64,000 nt of DNA, from NCBI GenBank assembly GCA_037903475.1, contig JBAJFG010000567.1, positions 1-64,000 on the forward strand, in the 5' to 3' direction. The position numbers were made by a program, and so were the translations under genes. This document shows positions 33,419 to 43,400 of the stretch, one piece after another. The DNA is from Ancylostoma caninum (Eukaryota > Nematoda > Chromadorea > Rhabditida > Ancylostomatidae). Within the stretch, counting starts at the first letter, position 1, and each line of letters begins with the position of its first letter. Below the pieces are notes generated by a model, which was given only the letters and a program-made list of their open reading frames with translations, made no database searches and was not told the DNA's origin.

Positions 33419-33878
33419 AGGCAGCAGGAGCTGAAATCCTCGACTCCGAGCTGAGCTGTGGGTGATGAAATACAGACTCAGCACATCATAAATGTGAAAC
33501 GAACACAGACAATGATGGCTTACCTGCAGAGAAAATGGAACACAAAACGTCGCGAACACGCCTGGCCGTGTTCGGGCGCGGACGAGTTTTCCCCGGCGCA
33601 AAAGCCATTGTGGTGCGTGGTTTGGCGCAAAGGAAAAACGAAATGCATTCAATTCACAGGGTTCCACGGCGGGACTCGGCCAAAACCACGCGCCGCAATG
33701 GCTTTCCTCCCGGGGAAAACTCGTCCGCGCACGAACAGGCGTGTTCGCGACAAATGTTCCATTTTCTCTGCAGGTAAGCCATCATTGTCTGTGTTCGTTT
33801 CACATTTATGATGTGCTGAGTCTGTACTTCACCACCCGCAGCTCAGCTCAGAGACGAAAATTTCAGCTCCTGCTGTCT
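33419..33878. mobile_element. Palindromic TTAA-flanked element, 460 bp
   Basis: TTAA lies on both sides (33415-33418 and 33879-33882). Ends AGGCAGCAGGAGCTGAAAT and ATTTCAGCTCCTGCTGTCT are inverted. Arms of about 200 bp pair across most of the element (for example GCTTACCTGCAGAGAAAATG against CATTTTCTCTGCAGGTAAGC) around a centre near 33645. TTAA targets are typical of piggyBac-type elements. No transposase is present. Confidence 0.75.
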
Positions 33879-34469
33879 TTAAATTCAGGGATAACGGTGG
33901 ATCATGAGACTACGTCAAAAAATTGATATCAAGTGAGGGCAAGCGTTGCGTTACACTACGAACACTGTGATATGGTTACACTATGATATTGAACTATTGA
34001 TCAGCAGAGTCGGGGCTGTTGGATTTTGCATGGTCACTGGGAGGTCCGTAGTATGTGCACTACGGACTTTCCTCAGATTTCGCGCGGAAAGGTCACATTG
34101 GGCGCTGAACACGAGTGCTGTATCCATCCACTACAGTAACCTCGTTTTTGTGGGGCTACGATAGGATTACTGCAGAGAGCGAGAGGGAATAGTTGATTTG
34201 GGCAGGAAAATGGCAGTGTCATGAAAGGTAATGTTGATACTCTTGACCAGCACCTGGAACTACCCCTGTATGCAGAATTTGAGAGGATTCTGTCAGACAC
34301 CGTATCTACAGTACATGTACCGTAACCCTACAAAAATGGAGTCACGGTACAAAAAGAATACGATTTTCGTGTTCAGAACCTTACCCCTGTAGGTGAAGTT
34401 TGGCGCAACTTTTTCCCATCGAAGATTTTGTGACCGAACTTGCCAAATAGTGCCGTATTGACCTCTTAA

Positions 34470-36974
34470 AGGCAGCACTCACGGAAATTTTCACTTCTGA
34501 AATGAGTCGCTTACCATCTCAGACAAAGGTCCGATCGAGCGGGACGCGACATGGCTGCGAGCGGGCCTCGGTAGAGCGTGCGGCAGCCATGTCGCGTCCC
34601 GCTCGCACGGTTTTCGCTGCCCGCCCGCACGGGTGTTTCTGGTTGCCCATTAATTTGATGCTTTACGAGCATTTTGTTGTTTTTTCTCCTAATTTCAATG
34701 ATTGTGGCCGTCATAACGTCACCTCTTGTTTTAGACAATGCAATCCTTCAGGTTTTATTATGCTCTGGCAGTAGCACGTTCACAAAAATTGGAAACTTCA
34801 GCGTGAAAACGACGTGGAATTAAGCGATCCCAATTAAGGAATAATAACGAGTCAGAAACACAACTAAATAGACTTCTTTGGCGTCGAGAGAAACTTTGGC
34901 TAATCTTAATCTATTACGAATCTGCACCGAATCTCCGACATGTAGACACACTTGTGAAACGCAATAATATAGATGTGTTCAGATATCTAGATTCCACTGG
35001 GACCTGGAGTCTCGAAGTCGGGTTGTGAAGCAATTCTCTTAGATGGGCCTTCGTTTTCCTTGTCCTGTCCCGGCACCATGGCCCTCTTCGATTTCCTCTG
35101 AAAACGGACTTGTAATTGATGAAGTTGACAAGCAATAGGCACTGACGAAAGCAAGTACTTACACTAAAAGGCGTCCACTCCTGCTTTTGATGGTCGTAGC
35201 CGTAGGCACGGACAGAGCAAAGTTTGCCAGGACGGAGCAAAGTTTGCCTCGCATACATGTTTCATCACTACTTACCTGAAAGTGAACGTTTCTTCACAAA
35301 ATTTAAGGTTTCGCCACAATTTAACGCTAACTAAATCGACGGATAGTGACACAGAGTTGTTCCCCAAGCCGTGCGACTACCGCAGCACCTGATTTTATTT
35401 GATGTCATTACCCCTAAAAAGTGGCCCAAAATTACGTTGACAAGGAATAGTACATCCTTCAAACTTGGTCATGTGAGCAATCAAACTTGCCCATACGATT
35501 TCTTATCTTTAGCCCAACAAAAGGAGACATCAGTTCCAAAGTATTGTTCATCAGACCTATGATGAGGGTTCTAAACGAGTATTGAATTTTTCCAATGCGG
35601 CGCGCAAGCATGAGCATAAAAAGGGCCGGCCACATGAATCAGAAAGAACGAGAGAGATGAGGCAAAGGGAGGGAGAGAGAGGAGGGAAAGAGAGAGATAG
35701 AGAAAGAAATCTTATATTTATGAGCAATGCGGAAGCACCACCTTCAAATGTGTTATTCCACAAACATTTCAACAAATCTTTGAAAATTAAACTCACTTGA
35801 GTCATCATGAACTTCAGTATCGGTGCTTCCGTCCTCTTCAGCACCGGAACTCTCCAACTGTGGTTGTCGTCCACGTCCACAATGGCTAAGTTCGGCCAAA
35901 TGCTCGCGATCACCCAGGATTCGCTTCCTGCGTTCCTCTCAAAGTACTGAAAATGTGCAGATATTACAAAGTACGATATTGATGAATAATACCAATCACA
36001 TTTCTCAATTCATCACTTACATCCGTAGTTGTGGGCCCCCACTCGATCGTATGTGGGACGATACGGATAGAAACCATTCACCATAAGCTATAATACAGGA
36101 TCGATTGGAAACATCGTCCACTCAAACAATAAAAGAACACGCAAACGAGTAAGTAAAAACAACACTCCAAATGAAGGAAACGAGACAGCTGACTTTTACG
36201 AAATTTCTTTGGAGGAGTCAGCTGTTTCATCACAGTTGGATCAGGTTTGCAAAAGGCGCATCAAAACAGTGCGAGCGATTATCTTACTGTTAGAGATGAA
36301 GTCATGAAATTATAGTAGGATTATATACAAACGCTAACAGATGTAGGGCAGTTTCGAAAAAAAAGAGCACAAATCAAGTTTTACATAATCTGCATGTTTT
36401 GAGTATTCCCGCGCAGTTATGTGGTGCAGTTTTGTGTCGCCGTGACGCGCCTTTGCAGAATTTTTATTGTGGCCCGCTCACACGGCAAACGTCGTTGTGG
36501 CCCGCTCGCCCGGTGACCGGCCCCGCCCACAAATTAAGGCGGCCCGCTCGCACGGAAGGCGTTCATTGCGGCCCGCTCGCACGGCACTTTTGTCTGAGAT
36601 GTAGCCGGCCGCTGGACAATCGCAACAGTAAGTTGAACACCTTGAATGGCCGCCTACCTGCGAAGATACTGCCGTGGACACGTATGCCGCTCTGGACATT
36701 GGGGTTCCGTCGCGCCAATGAACGCCTTTGACAGGGTGTGTGCATGTGGTTCAGCGGGGGCGTGTCTATGGAATTCGTACCATTTGCAGGGTTCCGTGCC
36801 GGGACCCATCACGGAACACTCGTCCGCGCTGTGGACACAAATGAAATACCGCCATCTTTTTCTGTGTTTTTCGCGTGTTTCACGCTACGTCATCGTTGTC
36901 AATGAGTTCATCGTCCCTAAAAACCCCGATATACCGCTAAATCTTCAACAAAAAAATTTCCGTGAGTGCTGCCT
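34470..36974. mobile_element. TTAA-flanked element, 2.5 kb, enclosing gene fragments
   Basis: TTAA at 34466-34469 and 36975-36978. Ends AGGCAGCACTCACGGAAATT and its complement are inverted, and share AGGCAGCA with the 460-bp element nearby. Near both ends are GC-rich CCCGCTCGCACGG repeats (about 34550-34640 and 36470-36595), including a 24-bp-class inverted repeat GCGGGACGCGACATGGCTGC at 34540-34605. The middle contains minus-strand exon-like pieces (34987-36084). It could also be two separate elements flanking a gene. Confidence 0.5.
34987..36084 (-). pseudogene. Broken split gene inside the TTAA element, unidentified
   Basis: Candidate minus-strand exons are 36084-36021 (from ATG; MVNGFYPYRPTYDRVGAHNYG), 35946-35797, 35275-35163 and 35097-34987 (ends in TAG). 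Splice sites are good (GTAAGT, GTGAGT; TTTTCAG, TTTCAG). The last two join in frame at AYGYDHQKQEWTPFS then RKSKRAMVPGQDKENE, ending FETPGPSGI; this tail is basic and nuclear-looking. In the third exon a 20-bp tandem duplication (about 35209-35248) shifts the frame; without it the exon is open from its acceptor. The first exon does not join the second in frame. No family is recognised. Confidence 0.4.
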
Positions 36975-37109
36975 TTAATTCGCCAGCTAACTTTGTTAAC
37001 AATTTTTATTTATTTCTATGTCATCAACTTCAGCCCAAAAACTGAAAATTATGTGCACGGATCCTGTCATGATCCTCCTGCAACTACACTATTGAAGCTA
37101 CATGGTTAT

Positions 37110-37416
37110 AGTGCGTTTCACCATGGGAGATAGTTAGGAAGGCAGCAGAGAGAAGTAGAACGCAGAAAGGTGTGCAGCAATTGGAGAGGAATGAGAGAAG
37201 AGCAGGTTATCCGCACGGTTACTCAACTATTGTCGCGTGTGGAATATACTATACGTCCTCACATTTCGTTTGCGTCGGAAATGTAACTGTTTGCTTTACA
37301 TATGTATGTTTTGTAGATTAGTCTCTCGAACACCTGAATTATTGCATTCCACTGTTTGCTTTACATATGTTTTGTAGCTGAGTCTCTTGAATACCTGGGT
37401 TATTGCACTCATTTTT
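37110..37416 (+). promoter_or_regulatory. cct-6 upstream region with duplicated acceptor-like segment
   Basis: A diverged copy of the repeat at 25548-25690 occupies 37110-37240. A 65-bp segment is then duplicated in tandem (from 37288 and from 37353), each copy carrying TGTTTGCTTTACATATG and a TTTTGTAG acceptor-like site. A third T-rich acceptor ends at 37418, directly before the ATG. In nematodes this is the usual position for a spliced-leader acceptor. Confidence 0.5.
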
Positions 37417-37418
37417 AG

Positions 37419-40400
37419 ATGGCATCCATCCAGTGCCTTAACCCGAAGGCGGAACTTGCTAGGCATGCTGCAGCTCTGGAGCTCAACATCAGTGGAGCAA
37501 GAGGCCTGCAGGAGGTGATGCGTTCGAATCTCGGACCAAAGGGTACCCTCAAAATGTATGGTTTGAGTTTCTGTTCATTATTTTTCTATTGTTGCTTGGT
37601 TTAGATTTCCCTAGAGATGTGAGGTTTGAATTCAGGCTTGTGTCCGGTGCTGGCGATATCAAGCTTACGAAGGATGGCAATGTACTCCTTCATGAAATGG
37701 TGAGCCCCCTTACACCACGTACTTTCTTGATGGCTTTGGAAGAGAGAACAGCTCTGAATATTAGCACATTTCGTGTTGTTTAGCTTTTTCTGCGTATGTA
37801 CAGTATTGTCATATTCTCGAAGTTCTTTCCCTTACGGGTAACATTTGGATCACCTGCCTCTATATTTTTGAATGTGTAGGAGGATCTCGAGTGATGTTCC
37901 GAAGTTGAGATCAAAATTCATCAAACCTCTGTATGGCTGAGCGCGGAAGTCTAGAACAACAGTCGCATGGCGCGTTTTTCTTTAGGGCTACCCTCGGCAT
38001 TGGTTCTGCCTATTGGGGAATTGCAAACAGTGACCGTAACATAGATATATGTCAAGCGTTCAAAAAGGCCAAAAGCGGGCAAGGGCGTTGTTGAACTCCG
38101 CTGTCACAAACTCGTATCTAAATCTATTAGGTGTTAACATAAATCCTTGTGCTTTTTTTCCGGACGCATTTTTCTCCACCAATTTGCCACCTTTTAGGAA
38201 CAAATCATATACGATTCGAAAGCGATATTCTTTCTCTACAAGAATTTTGTAGACAGTTTTTCTTAAAATGACTAGTGGCCCCGTAAGCCACGTTATTGTG
38301 CTACTTTCCGTAGTGTGACAGTATTGACCCGGTGTGGTTTTTCGTGCGCGCCAACAGGTCGTGTGAGATTCACACCCTCAACTCGAGCTACACTACCTCA
38401 CAACTGCATATGTATGTATATCTACATATAACATTATTCAGTGGAAAAAGAGCCCATAGCGTAGCGAATGAGAGATAACTCACAGAATCCGTGAATCAAT
38501 TTGTTTTGTTGTTTCTATCTCTGTCTTTCGCGAGCAGCGAGCATACCAAGGACTGCGTGAAATACAGAACACAACTGCTTTTGTATTGTACAAACCACTC
38601 GGTCAATAACTCAGTAAGCCAATCATACAAACGCACCCTCAGCATTACCACTGTATGTGACTATCCCATCCTTCTAGTTCAAACCAAACTCATTCTAAAA
38701 ACTTTATACTTTCCCAAAGTTTTGAACAAAAACTGAAAACAAATTATTGTGAGAAGAAAATAAGCATCACGACCGCCTGTTTCCACCAATCTTCTTTGTC
38801 ATTACTCACCGATATTCACCGACACGACGTGGCTCATTTAAGTTAAACCAAAATAGTTCTAAGTGATGATTAAGAAAGTGATCAATACTCAAATCCACGT
38901 GGCCTAGGGAAGGGAGATGATCAACAGGGTTGATGGGATAAATGAGTAGGAGCATAAGTTATTGGTTATTTTTCGCTTAAGCTTAGGAAACGAAGATGCT
39001 TCATGAGATTGGTGGGATACTTGGGGAGGTGATCCACGGTGTTGGCGGAATACATGGGATGGGTGCGTAAATTATTGTTTAGGCTTTTGCCTGAGCTTCT
39101 GGAACGGAATGTAATCCACGGGGTTGGGGGGATACATGAGGAGGGTGCGTAAGTTATTTTCTAGACTTTTGCCTGAGTTTCTAGTAAGGGAGGTTGTCCA
39201 CAGGGTTGACGAGATACATGAGGTGGGTGCGTAAGTTATTTTGTAGACTTTTGCCTGAGATTCTAGTAGTGGAGTTGGTCCACGGGGTTGGCGAGAAACA
39301 TTGGATGGGTGCGCAAGTTACTGTCCAGGTTTTTGCCTGAGTTTCTTGGAATGGAGGCAATCCGTGGGGTTGGCGGGATACATGGGGTGGGTGCGCAAAT
39401 TATTGTCTAGGCTTTTGCCTGAGTTTCTAGTAAGGGGGATGGTCCACAGGGTTGACGAGATACATGAGGTGGGTGCGCAAGTTATTTTCTAGACTTTTGC
39501 CTGAGTTTCATGGAAGGGAGGCAATCCACGGGGTTGGCGGGATACATGGGGTGGGTGCGTAAATTATTGTCTAGGCTTTTGCTTGAGTTTCTAGTATTGG
39601 AGGTGGTCCACGGGGTTGGCGAGATACATGAGGTGGGTGCGTAAGTTATTTTGTAGACTTTTGCCTGAGATTCTAGTAGTGGAGTTGGTCCACGGGGTTG
39701 GTGAGACACATTAGGTGGGTTCGCAAGTTATTGTCTAGGCTTTTGCGCGAGATAGTAACCCCGTGAGTTCCTCGGCCCAAAGTTTCACTGCATTCTGTCA
39801 CTGTTGGTATTAGAGTTCGAGTAGAGTGTCTGCAGACAAACCTAATTAAGCATTTCATTCAGTCTCAACACCTGTCTGAATAGAACCAACCCTCAGATTT
39901 TGAGAAACTCAAACTAAACAGTAGCAAACAGCTTGTCGAGGAGTCACAAAATGCCAAAATTGACTGATTGAAATTTTTGAAGACCACGACGTTCTTTTTG
40001 TTGACGACCAATGAACACGTGTTGCCTTTTGCCTGAAGCCAACGCCGCTTTACCACTGAGCCAGCCAGCCGGACTCAAGGGAAAATCCCGGCCAACAGAC
40101 CTCGCCAATTCACTACTGGCCCAGTTGAACTCAAGGAAAAGTTCCGACCAATGTACCAGTGCGGCCCTTTACCTAAAACCAGCGCTACTTTACCACTAGC
40201 CCAGTCAAACCCAAGGGAAAATACGCGCAGTGGACAAGTGTGCCCCTTTACCTGAGACCGGCGCGGCACGTGCGCCCCTTCACCTGACACCGGCGCGGCA
40301 CGTGTGCCCCTTTACCTGGAACTTTGCTGCTGACAGCGTCGCAGTCAAAGGAAAATCCTGACCAACGCACCCGTGTGCCCCTTTGCCTGAGACCAGCAAC

Positions 40401-43400
40401 TGTTTACCACTGGCCCAGTGGAACCCAAGGGAAAATCCTGACCAACGGACCCTTGTGCCCCTTTACCTGAGGTCGGCGCCTTTTTATCATTGGTCCAGTC
40501 GAACCCAAGGGAAAGTGGTGACCAACGACTCGTGTGTCCCTTCACCAGAGACCGGCACCTGTTTACCACTGGCGGGAAAATTCTGACCAACGGACCCGTG
40601 TGCCCTTTTACCTGAGACCAGCAACTGTTTACCAGTGGCCCAGTGGAACCCAAGGGAAAGAGCTGACCAAAGACCCGTGTGCCCCTTTACCAGAGTCCAG
40701 CACCTGTTTACCACTGACGGGAAAATTCTGGCCAACGACCCATGTGCCCCTTTACCAGAGACCAGCACCTGATTACTACTGGCGGGAAAATTCTGACCAA
40801 CGGACCCGTGTGCCCCTTTACCTGAGACCAGCAACTGTTTACCAGTGGCCCAGTGGAACCCAAGGGAAAGAGCTGACCAAAGACCCGTGTGCCCCTTTAC
40901 CAGAGTCCAGCACCTGTTTACCACTGACGGGAAAATTCTGGCCAACGACCCATGTGCCCCTTTACCAGAGACCAGCACCTGTTCACCACTGGCGGGAAAA
41001 TTCTGACCAACGGACCCGTGTGCCCCTTTACCTGAGACCAGCAACTGTTTACCAGTGGCCCAGTGGAACCCAAGGGAAAGAGCTGACCAAAGACCCGTGT
41101 GCCCCCTTACCAGAGTCCAGCACCTGTTTACCACTGACGGGAAAATTCTGGCCAACGACCCATGTGCCCCTTTACCAGAGACCAGCAACTGTTTACCAGT
41201 GGCCCAGTGGAACCCAAGGGAAAGAGCTGACCAAAGACCCGTGTGCCCCTTTACCAGAGTCCAGCACCTGTTTATCACTGGCCCAGTCGAACCCAAGGGA
41301 AGTGCTGACCAAAGACCCGTGTGTCCCTTTACCAGACACCAGCACCTGTTTACCACTGACGGGAAAATTCTGACCAACGACCCATGTGCCCCTTTACCAG
41401 AGGCCAGCACCTGTTTACCACTGGCGGGAAAATTCTGAACAACGGACCCGTGCTCCTTTACCTGAGAGCAGCAACTGTTTACCACTGGCCCAATGGAACC
41501 CAAGGCAAAGTCCTGACCAACGGGCCCGTGTGCCTATTTACTTGAGACCGGCGCCTGTTTACCATTGGTCCAGTCGAACCCAAGGGAAGTGCTGACCAAA
41601 AACATGTGTGCCCCTTTACCAGAGTCCAGCACCTGTTTACCACTGACGGGAAAATTCTGGCCAACGACCCATCTGCCCCTTTACCAGAGACCAGCACCTC
41701 TGGAAAATCCCGACCAATGGACCCGTGTGCCTCTTCACCTGAGACCGGCGCATGTTTACCACTGGCCCAGTAAAAATCAAGGAAAAACCCCAACTGATGG
41801 GAACAGCGCTACCACTTCGTTTCAAAACCATGTCAGGAAACAAAACCATGTGCTAGGATTATGTTGTAACGTTAATCGACATTATTAGGATTATTGGGCT
41901 CTAAATCGGATTTGCAGGGAGCCCCCCTCACCCCTTAGAATGGCTGGATTAAAAAAATCTTATATCTGTTTGATTCTTTCAATCCAGTTGTTTAGTTTCA
42001 CCATTATTTTTTTAAATTTTTATTACTAGACTGTGTACCCGCCTTTGCTCGGGTCCTGGCAAAAATAGCGAAAAATCAATAAAATCGATAAATCGATAGT
42101 GCTGTACAAAACGGTTGTCATATTCGTCTTCAGCGTATTGACATACCCCAGTAACCATGTCTTCAACGCGCCCGGAGCAAAAATAGCGAAAATCCATAAA
42201 ATCGATAAATCGATAGTGCTGTACAAAACGGTTGTCATATTCGTGTTCAGCGTATTGACATACCCCAGTAGCCATGTCTTCGCCGCGCTCAGGGCAAAAT
42301 TAGCGAAAATCAATAAAATCGATAAATCGATAGTGCTGTACAAAACGGTTGTCATACTCGTCTTCAGCGTATTGACATACCCCAGTAGCCACGTCTTCGC
42401 CGCGCCCGGGGCAAAATTAGCGAAAAATCAATAAAATCGATAAATCGATAGTGCCGTACGAAACGGTTATCATATTCGTGTTCAGTGTACTGACATACCC
42501 CAGTAGACATATCTTCGCCACGCCTGGGGCAAAATTAGCGAAAAATCAATAAAATCGATATAATCGATAAACTAATCGATAATCCCAGGTGCAAGGTAGC
42601 CTAAAACCTACGCCGGCCCTTAGGGAGGTGTCACCCTATAACAAGAAAGATAAAGATCTCTGACTAAACAAGCGGACAATGTGGAAATTTAGGCCAGATG
42701 CCCCTTTTTTAAAGTACTCATCACAACACTGGGTATCGACAATGCGCTGAGAGTCGACGCGCAGTAACGGAAGTGTTTTCGGGGATTAGCGACCAAATCT
42801 TTTAATATAGTAGGATAGTTCGCTTAAGTTTTAAGCCTGCGAAGTAGAGCAACGAGTCAATAAAAAATTACCGACAGCCACCTATCCTGACAATCAGTTG
42901 AAGCTCGTAAGTTCATCAAGACTGGCCAGGTGACCTGTGCTGAGCATGAAAGAGACGTTTTGCTTGAAACGACTGGTCGTCAGCGCTTTTCTAAGACCAA
43001 GAGGACATACTTGGTCTCGATGATACCAACCACTTCGACCGAAAGAATTTCCAATACGAAGACACGGGAATTGCTTCAAAGGAGTCGTATCGTCTAAGTG
43101 AACATCATACTTCTTAAAGCCATCATATAACTGCAGTAGTTACGCTGAAAGAATCCAATCGCGAGGGCCTAGTCATCCTGCCCCATGGTGACGTCAGACC
43201 CCACTTTCCAAAAATCGTCAAACTGGCGCTCCAACATTTCCACTGATGATGTTCTTCCGTGTTTATATTCTATTGAGCTTACACGTTCAAACAGTATGGT
43301 ATGTTTTCTGCTCCCTATCGCATACAAGGAGGAAATTGGGGTTTTCCTCGAATTGGAGTTTTTCTTGTTAGGCCCAAAAATTGAGTAATTCAACAGCACT

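Larger units (their letters stand above)
38272..42815 (-). mobile_element. Large non-autonomous Helitron, copy 1 (4.5 kb)
   Basis: Read on the minus strand, it starts TCCTACTATATTAAAAG (from 42815) and ends GGGGCCACTAG (38272), with A and T flanking as Helitrons leave (insertion between A and T). A GTGGC/GCCAC stem lies just before the CTAG end. The second copy at 50045-53678 has the same two ends, while flanking sequence differs, so these are true element boundaries. It carries three tandem arrays and no Rep/helicase gene. It sits antisense in cct-6 intron 2. Confidence 0.75.

Noticed and set aside
38491..38736. 81-codon frame, repeated as 90 codons at 50260-50532
   Set aside because: It is present in both Helitron copies, but has no recognisable domain and is broken differently at its end; conservation is explained by recent duplication.
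40487..41503. Open frames of 338 codons (-) and 279 codons (+) over the same region
   Set aside because: Both strands are open because the tandem unit recurs with a period divisible by three; the translations are low-complexity repeats and the region is an intronic satellite.
39000..42560. Regular repeats considered as a CRISPR array
   Set aside because: Units are contiguous minisatellites without unique spacers, and the DNA is eukaryotic.
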